From positions 1-7,060 of the forward strand of contig JASJYE010000123.1 in the NCBI GenBank assembly GCA_030123645.1: 7,060 bases of DNA, in the 5' to 3' direction. The notes below the pieces were generated by a model. The model saw only the letters and a program-made list of their open reading frames with translations. It was not told where the DNA came from and searched no databases. This document shows, piece by piece, positions 1-5,850 of this stretch. The DNA comes from Candidatus Hydrogenedentota bacterium (lineage in GTDB: Bacteria > Hydrogenedentota > Hydrogenedentia > Hydrogenedentales > GCA-2746185). How positions within the stretch are numbered: position 1 is the first letter of the stretch; the number at the start of each line of letters is the position of its first letter. The translations under genes were made by a program, and so were the position numbers.

Positions 1-2627
1 TGAAAGTCGGCCGAGGCCCCCCAGTCGTCGGCCACTACCCGGTACTCATCCGTGATGCCGTCCCCGTCGTTGTCCACCAGCTGGGTCAGTTCCCAGCGTT
101 GCAACGCATAGATTTGCCCCTTCGCCTCAACGATGCCCAGCGGTTCGGAGAGACCGTCGGCAATCTTGGTCAGTTTGGGCGGCTCGGAATCGCCGAGCAT
201 GGCGTTCTCCAGGAGATACACTTCCCCGTCCCACGTCGACATGAGAATGCGGCCATCTTCGGTTACGTCGAGGCCGCCGATACGCGGCTCGAAGCCCTCG
301 GGCCGCACCGTCGTTACGCTGTAACTCGGGTGGGGGTCTTCGAGGTAAGTACCGAAACCCGGACTCGTCGTCTTCACCATCTCCTTGAGGCCCGGCGAGG
401 ACGGTTTGATGGCATAGGGGCTGTGCGTATAGACCGATTCTGGCACCACTTGCCAACGCCGTTGCCCCTCCCATCGCCACTCGAGTTTGAGAATCTTGTC
501 GAAGAGATGGTGATAGAACTCGATCTCGAAAGGATAAGCCCCTGCGTCCAAGGTCACTTTGAAAGTCTTGCGGTACGTCCCCTCATAGTAGTGGCCGTTG
601 GCAAATTCCTCGCCGTCGATAGTCAACCTGCCCCCGTTGTTTGCCGTGAAGCGGAACTCGTATTCCTTCTCCTCCGCGATGTTCAGGAACCCGGTAGCGT
701 GCATGACGAAGTCCGTGCTGAAATTCTCGAATACCTCATCGTTGTCCCGCCCGATATCCGGATTTCCCGACACGAAGTCCAGTACCGGATAGGCCTTTGA
801 CAGATTGGGATATTGGCCGGGAGCGACTTGCGGCAGCCGAGCCAAAGGCACGGCCATCTGATAGTAGTCGACCGCTACACCGGGCTTGGGTTCCGCTTGG
901 TCCCCTGAGTCAAGCGACAGGATGTATGCCGCCATAGCTCGCGCGTTTCGCGCTTCGAGAAAGGGGTGGGCCGCCATGGGACGCTGACCCCAAACGCCCT
1001 GGCCACCCGAACGGATCTTCGCCGCGAGCTGATTCCGCGTCTCGTTGCTGTCGTCATACTTCAACGCGACTTCCACAAAGGCCGGCCCTATCTGCTTCGC
1101 GACCATCGTGTGGCACGCGGCGCAGTCGCTTTCGCCGAGGAGCATCTTCCCCCGCGCGACGGGATCCAGGGGCTCCGTTTCGCTGCCTTCCGCTTCGCCC
1201 AGACCTTCCGCGGCCGCTTCCTCTTCCTCTCGCACGACCTCGGGGCTGAAATACGCCCGAATCCATGTCGTCCCGTTCGAATTCAGATACAGATCGCCAT
1301 CAATCCGATAAATCGACCCCTTGACGCGCTCGCCGTCCCTAATGGCAAAAGGCCCGGATGACGAAACCATGGGACTGATGCTCACTTGGTCGAAATGAAT
1401 ACGTAGGACAATCTGCACGCCCTCGGGCACATTGGAAGTCCTGATAGACCGTTCGAGGCCGACCATTCCACTATCGTTCGAGATGTACTCCGGCGTTTCT
1501 TCGATGAGCACCCGGGTACCATCTTCCAAGGGCAAGGAGAAACGCACGGTGCCCACGTTGTCCTTCAGCGTATAGCCGAGATACTCCGCTTTATGCAAAC
1601 CGGTGCTACCGGCCACCGTCACTTCGTCGCCATTGCGGATGCGCCACGGCGACTCATCGAGCGAATCGAGAATATAGGGCCCGCCCAGGCTCTCGGGCTG
1701 AACGCCATGAACCGTGTCATAGACCGGCCCCCGGAACCGGACGCCCGCATCCCACACGCGATAAAGGCCGCCTCGTTCCGTGTCGTATGCCACCCACAGG
1801 CCCTCGTATAGGCCGAAGACAAGCATGCGGGGGCGGTCGTCCATGTTGATGCGGAAAACGAAAGGATCGCGCGGGCGCTTCACGCTGCTCGCCCGGGTCT
1901 CCTTGGCGACCTCAGCCCGGACATTGCCCGAGGACGGCAGTTCCTTGATGCGAATGTTGCGATAATACGCCTCGGATGGAATCCCGCCGTGGATCTGAGG
2001 GGCGATGATTCCCGAGCGGGGGATACTGGGGTCGCTTTCCGTGTAATCGACCGTTTGTGTGCCGTTAAGCCACACTTGGATGCGCGGCCCTTCACAGCGG
2101 ACAACGAATTCGTTCCAGTCCTCGTCCTTGTAGAGCTTGGCGACCAAATCCTGGTCGACCAGTTGGAGCATGTAGCGGCGCCGGCTCTCATCATAGAGCG
2201 AGCCCCAGATGTTGCGCGTGGGCTCGATGCCCATGTCCACCTGATAGCCGCCCACTTCATTGTGATTCGGAATACGGAGCGATCGAATCTGGATGCCCGC
2301 GTTTCCACGGTTCGTATACTCGCCCGAGAGCGTGCGAGCCACGAGCTTGGCTTCGAAGCGCAGTTCGAAATCCTCATACTCACGGGTCGTAGCGAGGAAT
2401 TCGTTTTGTGGAATGGGTTTGTCGAGATAGCCCGCGATGATGGTTTCGTTCTCGATCCGGAAGATATCGAGGTTGCCCTCCCAGCCGCTGAAGTCGGTGC
2501 CATTGAAGAGCGGCGTGAACCCTTCCTCCTGCCCGTATACCGGCGCTCCCCCCATGCACACCAGAACGCAGATGACAGCCCTAATGCAGACCGGTGCTCC
2601 CGGCGCTCTAGCAGAATTCGTCCTCAC
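1..2627 (-). CDS. Exported multidomain protein: DUF1080, DUF6797-like, cytochrome c, PA14 and start of dehydrogenase-like propeller (3' end missing)
   Basis: I translated this frame completely: 875 codons without a stop, so the gene is 3'-truncated by the window edge. The GTG start (2627-2625) is preceded by AAAGGA and an in-frame TGA, with no in-frame ATG between. Residues 1-33 form a signal peptide: Arg-containing n-region, hydrophobic AVICVLVCMGGAPVYG, cleavage near Gln33. Residues 37-231 match DUF1080/3-keto-disaccharide hydrolase (PF06439), opening LFNGTDFSGW and containing GNAGIQIRS and GGYQVDMG. Residues about 240-435 look like DUF6797 (less certain). An acidic linker (467-485, EEEEAAAEG) leads to a c-type cytochrome with haem motif CAACH (Cys502, Cys505, His506) and probable distal ligand Met551 in RPMAAHP. 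PA14 follows at about 577-730, then from about 755 a propeller resembling PVC-type membrane-bound dehydrogenases (LVDNDGDGITDEY). Probably periplasmic. Inferred role: attack on or oxidation of keto-sugars or glycosides with electron transfer to the haem. Substrate unknown. Confidence 0.9.
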   Translation of the reverse strand, partial: MRTNSARAPGAPVCIRAVICVLVCMGGAPVYGQEEGFTPLFNGTDFSGWEGNLDIFRIENETIIAGYLDKPIPQNEFLATTREYEDFELRFEAKLVARTLSGEYTNRGNAGIQIRSLRIPNHNEVGGYQVDMGIEPTRNIWGSLYDESRRRYMLQLVDQDLVAKLYKDEDWNEFVVRCEGPRIQVWLNGTQTVDYTESDPSIPRSGIIAPQIHGGIPSEAYYRNIRIKELPSSGNVRAEVAKETRASSVKRPRDPFVFRINMDDRPRMLVFGLYEGLWVAYDTERGGLYRVWDAGVRFRGPVYDTVHGVQPESLGGPYILDSLDESPWRIRNGDEVTVAGSTGLHKAEYLGYTLKDNVGTVRFSLPLEDGTRVLIEETPEYISNDSGMVGLERSIRTSNVPEGVQIVLRIHFDQVSISPMVSSSGPFAIRDGERVKGSIYRIDGDLYLNSNGTTWIRAYFSPEVVREEEEAAAEGLGEAEGSETEPLDPVARGKMLLGESDCAACHTMVAKQIGPAFVEVALKYDDSNETRNQLAAKIRSGGQGVWGQRPMAAHPFLEARNARAMAAYILSLDSGDQAEPKPGVAVDYYQMAVPLARLPQVAPGQYPNLSKAYPVLDFVSGNPDIGRDNDEVFENFSTDFVMHATGFLNIAEEKEYEFRFTANNGGRLTIDGEEFANGHYYEGTYRKTFKVTLDAGAYPFEIEFYHHLFDKILKLEWRWEGQRRWQVVPESVYTHSPYAIKPSSPGLKEMVKTTSPGFGTYLEDPHPSYSVTTVRPEGFEPRIGGLDVTEDGRILMSTWDGEVYLLENAMLGDSEPPKLTKIADGLSEPLGIVEAKGQIYALQRWELTQLVDNDGDGITDEYRVVADDWGASADF

Positions 2628-2634
2628 GCGCCCA

Positions 2635-2640
2635 TCCTTT
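2635..2640 (-). promoter_or_regulatory. Ribosome binding site supporting a GTG start
   Basis: AAAGGA on the minus strand lies 7 nt before the GTG at 2627. It decides the start. The nearby ATG codons at 2650 and 2635 are in other frames; the first soon meets a TAG and the second a TGA. Starting at GTG gives a well-formed signal peptide. Confidence 0.6.
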
Positions 2641-2705
2641 CATCGCCAAGGAATTCGACCTGCCCCGTGGGCGCACTAGAGATTCCCTACCTTGTGTTCG
2701 CGGCT

Positions 2706-2738
2706 CTGTCCCCTAGTTGCGTCGCCAAACGGGGACAG
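2706..2738. repeat. Inverted repeat with GGGGACAG arms
   Basis: CTGTCCCC (2706-2713) and GGGGACAG (2731-2738) are perfect 8-bp inverted arms separated by 17 nt. Arms of this kind recur in REP-like palindromes linked to Y1/RAYT transposases in many bacteria (general knowledge). No transposase is present here. It could also be a transcript hairpin, but no T-run follows on either strand. Confidence 0.5.
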
Positions 2739-2905
2739 TCTTGTCACGCTTCACTTGCCCGGCAAAGACCCCGCGGCGATTTCCTCGTTGCATCACGCGA
2801 TGCGCAAAATCCCGAACCACAATACATGCCACCCGAAGCATGAATCATAACCTACCAGGAACAACGGCCAAGACCAATGAAACCGCGGTCCGTCTCTAAG
2901 TTTTT

Positions 2906-2923
2906 CCGAGGTTTTCCCATTGG
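2906..2923. repeat. Left copy of direct repeat flanking the ATPase/DUF4276 module
   Basis: CCGAGGTTTTCCCATTGG lies 6 bp beyond the DUF4276 stop codon. The copy at 4770-4788 differs by one substitution and a one-base indel, in the same orientation. Together the copies bracket the two-gene module. Chance is not excluded, because repeats of this quality can occur somewhere in 7 kb. Confidence 0.45.
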
Positions 2924-2929
2924 CGATTC

Positions 2930-3496
2930 TCAGCCATCTGGTTGAGCTGTTATCCGGCGAACCCCATTGACAAAATTCCGAAAGCTCACCGAGCGTGTAT
3001 TGTCCAACGACAAGTGTTTTCCGATAACACGGGAACCGCCGACCTTTTGATAACGATTCTTCGTGATCTTTTTCAATTCCTTGGAGGGAGAAATAACATT
3101 ATCTGGGATTCGATATTTCGCCCTTTCCTGAGAAGCGGATAGTCCGTCGATTTCCAAACCCGCTTCGACAGCGGCCAAGTCTCCGATATACCAACTTTCC
3201 AATTCACGACATGCAATACGAATCAATACGTCCGGCTTGTTCGCCGCATCGCAAATTTTTCTAAGGTTGCGCTTGCCATCATGACAGTTACTGCTGTCCT
3301 GGCCCCGCAGGATAACGAAAGCGGTATCGGGAGTTCTCCATCCCTTCAGCTTAATGGGCAATTGTTTTTCCAAGTCCCGCTTGCCTTCAAAATCGACACA
3401 CTGAATATGAATCTCCTGTGGCAACAGGCGCGGTAATAGCGATTCCAGCATGACCTTTGCAGACATTTCTTCCGTGAAAACGACAAGCCTCCTCAT
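2930..3496 (-). CDS. DUF4276 family protein, second gene of an ATPase-linked pair
   Basis: 188 residues, cytoplasmic, no membrane segment. I chose the ATG at 3496 because the family begins this way (MRRLVVFTEE) and because this ATG overlaps the ATPase stop as ATGA, a 4-bp overlap suggesting translational coupling; an upstream ATG at 3532 adds 12 unrelated residues. Family-like features: EEMSAKVMLESLLPRLLP (9-26), FEGKRDLEKQLP (36-47), FVILRGQDSSNC (60-71), ACRELESWYIGD (95-106), and C-terminal NRYQKVGGSR and RSVSFRNFVNGVRR. Conserved acidic residues and pairing with ABC-type ATPases suggest a TOPRIM-like nuclease effector; this is inference, as no activity can be read from sequence. Odd point: relatives, as I recall them, have LRDQDSxDC at the central motif, so Gly65 and Asn70 replace Asp residues here. 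Family assignment is fairly sure, function is not. Confidence 0.85.
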   Translation of the reverse strand: MRRLVVFTEEMSAKVMLESLLPRLLPQEIHIQCVDFEGKRDLEKQLPIKLKGWRTPDTAFVILRGQDSSNCHDGKRNLRKICDAANKPDVLIRIACRELESWYIGDLAAVEAGLEIDGLSASQERAKYRIPDNVISPSKELKKITKNRYQKVGGSRVIGKHLSLDNTRSVSFRNFVNGVRRITAQPDG

Positions 3497-4695
3497 AGCG
3501 GATCGGCTCCGCCCAAAAGTCCCTGTTTCCACAGGTAGCCCATCTGGTCGCCCTCCGCCATGAATGCGGCGATCTGTTCGTCATCTTTCGCACGTTTGAC
3601 ATGCGTCACGCCGTCTTCTTTGACTAGCCAGAAAACGCTGTCCAACTCAACAGCATTGAGAAAGTCGGGAGAATGGGTAGATATGAATACCTGGCCTCCC
3701 CGGGACGCATAGGCGTCGAATTCCTCGGCCAGTTCATACAACAGCTTTGGGTAAAGCTGGTTTTCTGGTTCTTCCACACAAAGCAGGGGATGGGGGGTGG
3801 GGTCGTATAAGAGCACGAGGTAAGCAAACATTTTGATGGTGCCGTCAGAGACATAGCGGGCGAGAAATGGGTCTTTGAACGCGCCGTCCTGAAAACGCAA
3901 CAGGACTCTTCCTTCCTCAGAAGTCTTTGCCTCGACTTTTGAAATGCCGGGGACACGCTCGGCCATCTTCTTCAAGATGTTATCGAATACATCTCTTTTG
4001 TGTTCAAAAAGGTATTGAGTGACCAAAGCAAGATTCTCGCCTTCTCGAGACAAATGTTCCGCATACCCCGCGTCGGGCAGACTTCTGGCGGAGCTAATAT
4101 GGAAATCGGAAACATGCCAATTCTCTATCATCTGCCCAAGCGCCATGACCGCTGGATAGTTCTTGAGTTGAGCGAGAACCTTGATCGCAAGACTGCTCGG
4201 TTCTGCCAACGCGTGCTTATGTCGCTTGAGTTTCGATTCGTCGTCGACATCATCGAACTCATTGGTAACGGCCTCGCCCTCACCATTGTGAAACGCCAGA
4301 AACTTCCACGGCTGACCATGGCTGCCGCGGCGGTAGCGAAGTTCTTCGCGCTCAATAATGACTTGCCCACCTTTTTCATTAATGGCGAGTATATATGTAG
4401 CCAGGGGTTTCTTGTCAGTCGTTTTCGTCGTCATATGAAACCGGAAGTCTAGTTCAATCTCGATGGCCCCATCCTCATCCCGCGTCCTGACTTCCTTAAA
4501 GCCGCCGCGTTTGCTCAAGGCAATCTGAACATTGTCCGTCAGGGAATCACGAAGGAAGCCGAATACGTCGAACAAGGTCGATTTCCCAGACCCATTCGCA
4601 CCGACAACTACGCACATCGGCGGAATATCGCGTATGGTGACGTTCTTGAAAGTCTTGAAGTTTTTAAGGCGTATGCTTTCGATCTTAATTCCCAT
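3493..4695 (-). CDS. OLD/RecF-like AAA ATPase (AAA15/AAA21 type), first gene of the module
   Basis: 400 residues, cytoplasmic. The N-terminus (IKIESIRLKNFKTFKNVTI) is the usual RecF/SMC-type opening. Walker A is GANGSGKST (32-40), the ABC-signature position reads YVSDGTIKM (281-289), Walker B is LLCVEE (304-309) followed by PENQLYP, and the switch histidine is His341 in STHSPDFL. The roughly 240 residues between Walker A and the signature form the usual variable insert. This layout fits stand-alone ABC-type ATPases of defence and repair systems, which dimerise on ATP binding. It has no fused C-terminal nuclease, unlike OLD proteins, so the adjacent DUF4276 gene may supply the effector. The C-terminus (GYLWKQGLLGG) could be the partner contact, which is a guess. 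The start is supported by GGAAGGAAGGTG ending 10 nt upstream. Target and trigger are unknown. Confidence 0.88.
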   Translation of the reverse strand: MGIKIESIRLKNFKTFKNVTIRDIPPMCVVVGANGSGKSTLFDVFGFLRDSLTDNVQIALSKRGGFKEVRTRDEDGAIEIELDFRFHMTTKTTDKKPLATYILAINEKGGQVIIEREELRYRRGSHGQPWKFLAFHNGEGEAVTNEFDDVDDESKLKRHKHALAEPSSLAIKVLAQLKNYPAVMALGQMIENWHVSDFHISSARSLPDAGYAEHLSREGENLALVTQYLFEHKRDVFDNILKKMAERVPGISKVEAKTSEEGRVLLRFQDGAFKDPFLARYVSDGTIKMFAYLVLLYDPTPHPLLCVEEPENQLYPKLLYELAEEFDAYASRGGQVFISTHSPDFLNAVELDSVFWLVKEDGVTHVKRAKDDEQIAAFMAEGDQMGYLWKQGLLGGADPL

Positions 4696-4705
4696 CGCTC
4701 ACTTA

Positions 4706-4717
4706 CACCTTCCTTCC
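4706..4717 (-). promoter_or_regulatory. Ribosome binding site of the ATPase gene
   Basis: GGAAGGAAGGTG on the minus strand contains two overlapping Shine-Dalgarno-like blocks; the nearer one ends 10 nt before the ATG at 4695. Confidence 0.5.
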
Positions 4718-4744
4718 GTTGGCTGAGGGATACTTTCGGAACCT

Positions 4745-4750
4745 ATCATA
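4745..4750 (-). promoter_or_regulatory. Possible -10 element for the ATPase/DUF4276 operon
   Basis: TATGAT on the minus strand, one base from TATAAT, lies about 50 nt before the ATPase ATG. No good -35 hexamer is found 16-18 bp upstream (TAGGTT at 17 bp is poor), so this is weak. Confidence 0.2.
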
Positions 4751-4762
4751 CTAGCTTCCACC

Positions 4763-4783
4763 TGGGAAACCTAGGTTTTCCCA
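4763..4783. repeat. Short inverted repeat upstream of the ATPase gene
   Basis: TGGGAAA and TTTCCCA form 7-bp arms around a loop containing CCTAGG. It overlaps the right copy of the flanking direct repeat and sits just upstream of the possible -10, so it could be an operator for the module or part of an insertion end. The left direct-repeat copy lacks the left arm. Confidence 0.35.
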
Positions 4784-4788
4784 ATTGG
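4770..4788. repeat. Right copy of direct repeat flanking the ATPase/DUF4276 module
   Basis: CCTAGGTTTTCCCAATTGG, the partner of the copy at 2906-2923: 17 of 18 aligned bases identical plus one inserted A. It lies about 75 bp upstream of the ATPase start, inside the divergent intergenic region. Confidence 0.45.
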
Positions 4789-4798
4789 AGACGCGAAA

Positions 4799-4824
4799 AC
4801 GGGGGCAGACATGTCTGCGCTCGT
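4799..4824. repeat. 26-bp imperfect palindrome with a perfect 14-bp core
   Basis: The core GCAGACATGTCTGC (4805-4818) is perfectly palindromic. Extending to 13-bp arms (ACGGGGGCAGACA and TGTCTGCGCTCGT) keeps 11 of 13 pairs, with one of the two mismatches able to form G-U in RNA. No T-run follows, so it is not an intrinsic terminator. It lies about 100 bp upstream of the ATPase start and 170 bp upstream of the epimerase start, and could be an operator or a copy of a dispersed palindrome. Confidence 0.55.
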
Positions 4825-4980
4825 GCCTCGCCGCGCTTGCGTCAGAACCTCCTTTTGGGCTTCCGTCCAGGTTTCCTTTCCTCCGAATCAGCGCTTTGTC
4901 GCGCAGCGTCGCTCGAAGGTGGCTTTTCGCAAGGCCCACCTGTAATCTGAGCTATCCGGGCTTGTAGGCACAAACATCTG

Positions 4981-4986
4981 AAGGAG
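4981..4986 (+). promoter_or_regulatory. Strong ribosome binding site of the 3-epimerase-family gene
   Basis: AAGGAG lies 7 nt before the ATG at 4994, an ideal spacing that fixes this start. Confidence 0.75.
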
Positions 4987-4993
4987 CGAGGCG

Positions 4994-5839
4994 ATGAAGG
5001 TCGGCATGAATCTCTTGTTGTGGACCGCGGCTGTAACGGATGAACATTTAAGCCTGATAGAAGAGATTAAGGCATGGGGCTTCGACGGCGTCGAGTTTCC
5101 GATGTTCACGCCGGACTGTTCGCCGTGGCCCCAATTGGCGCAACACCTGCATGGGCTGGAACTCGGGTGTACGGCGGTCGGCGTACTGCCCGAGGACGCC
5201 AGTCTCGTGGACGCGGACGAAGGGGCGAGACGGCGTGCGCAGGACCACTTGAAAGCGTCTATCGATTCGTGCGTCATCGTCGGAGCCGAGGTCTTGGCAG
5301 GTCCGATCTACCACCCGGTCGGTGCTTTAGTAGGCCGTGGACCCACCGACGATGAGCGAAAACGATGCATTGAAGGGCTTCAGGCGCTCGCCGCGCACGC
5401 GGAAGGCAGCGGCGTTGTCGTTGTCGTCGAGCCGCTCAATCGTTTCGAAACATATGTGGTGAATTGTCAGGAGCAGGCCAGCGCTATCGTCGACGCCGTC
5501 GGCAGCGAATGGATCGGGCAGCTTTATGACACATTCCATTCGAACATCGAGGAGAAGTCGATTGCCGATGCGATTCAGGGAGGCGGAAAGCGGATTCGAC
5601 ACGTGCACGTCTCCGCAAACGATCGCGCGACGCCGGGCGAGGACCACATCGATTGGGATACCACCTTCGCGCAGCTAAAGGCAATCGGTTATGATGGCTG
5701 GCTGACGATTGAGGCCTTTGGGAGCTGGCTCCCCGAGGTGGCGGGTGCGACGTGTATCTGGCGCAAGATGGCGCCGAGCGAGGAACACGTGGCGCGCGAG
5801 GGCTGCCGGTTCATACGCGACGCGTGGGCGCGTGCATAA
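4994..5839 (+). CDS. Sugar isomerase/epimerase of the D-tagatose/D-psicose (ketose) 3-epimerase family
   Basis: 281 residues, the usual length for this TIM-barrel family (AP endonuclease 2-like), cytoplasmic. Predicted metal ligands are Glu146 (VVEPLNRFETY), Asp179 (YDTFHSNIEE), His205 (RHVHVSANDR) and Glu240 (LTIEAFG). Their spacings (33, 26, 35) equal those of Pseudomonas cichorii D-tagatose 3-epimerase (Glu152, Asp185, His211, Glu246, from memory). Glu146 and Glu240 would be the acid/base pair that moves the C3 proton; His182 and Arg211 fall at the substrate-binding positions. The expected reaction is C3 epimerisation of a free ketose, Mn2+/Co2+-dependent. Related TIM-barrel proteins also act as 3-keto-glycoside lyases or hydroxypyruvate isomerases, so the true substrate is open. 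The cupin gene follows after 11 bp, probably in one transcript. All key residues are intact. Confidence 0.9.
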   Translation: MKVGMNLLLWTAAVTDEHLSLIEEIKAWGFDGVEFPMFTPDCSPWPQLAQHLHGLELGCTAVGVLPEDASLVDADEGARRRAQDHLKASIDSCVIVGAEVLAGPIYHPVGALVGRGPTDDERKRCIEGLQALAAHAEGSGVVVVVEPLNRFETYVVNCQEQASAIVDAVGSEWIGQLYDTFHSNIEEKSIADAIQGGGKRIRHVHVSANDRATPGEDHIDWDTTFAQLKAIGYDGWLTIEAFGSWLPEVAGATCIWRKMAPSEEHVAREGCRFIRDAWARA

Positions 5840-5843
5840 GGAG
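5838..5843 (+). promoter_or_regulatory. Ribosome binding site of the cupin gene, overlapping the preceding stop
   Basis: AAGGAG begins within the TAA stop of the epimerase gene and lies 7 nt before the ATG at 5851, indicating one operon and fixing the cupin start. Confidence 0.7.
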
Positions 5844-5850
5844 AATTCCC

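Larger units (their letters stand above)
2628..2929. other. Intergenic region between the DUF4276 gene and the exported multidomain gene
   Basis: About 300 bp without a credible gene. A 60-codon plus-strand ORF at 2717-2899 is rich in Arg, Thr and Cys, has no convincing ribosome binding site and matches no family I know. The region holds the inverted repeat at 2706-2738 and the direct-repeat copy at 2906-2923. It presumably contains the promoter of the left-hand gene, but I see no good -35/-10 pair and no hairpin followed by a T-run that would end the DUF4276 transcript. Confidence 0.6.

Noticed and set aside
99..800. Plus-strand ORF of 233 codons
   Set aside because: It is opposite the PA14 and propeller part of the large gene, with no family resemblance, and is explained by GC-rich codon structure.
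1880..2503. Minus-strand ORF of 207 codons in another frame
   Set aside because: It is Ser/Arg/Ala-rich shadow sequence overlapping the DUF1080 domain, which is the meaningful frame.
1989..2843. Plus-strand ORF of 284 codons
   Set aside because: It is antisense to the DUF1080 portion and signal peptide of the large minus-strand gene, has no recognisable domain, and runs on into the intergenic gap with low-complexity Arg/Pro-rich sequence.
2874..2923. Imperfect long-range inverted repeat (CCAATGAAACC with GGTTTTCCCATTGG) downstream of DUF4276, considered as a terminator
   Set aside because: The arms need a 3-nt bulge, the loop is about 25 nt, and no T-run follows in the direction of transcription.
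3497..3532. Upstream ATG extending the DUF4276 protein by 12 residues
   Set aside because: It would overlap the ATPase by about 40 bp and add residues not found in the family; the ATGA overlap start fits better.
4000..4452. Plus-strand ORF of 150 codons
   Set aside because: It is antisense to the middle of the ATPase gene and has no motif or ribosome binding site.
4751..4967. Short ORFs on both strands in the divergent intergenic region
   Set aside because: They overlap the palindrome and the flanking repeat, lack ribosome binding sites, and have an Arg/Cys-rich composition typical of translated non-coding DNA. They may be translated repeat sequence.
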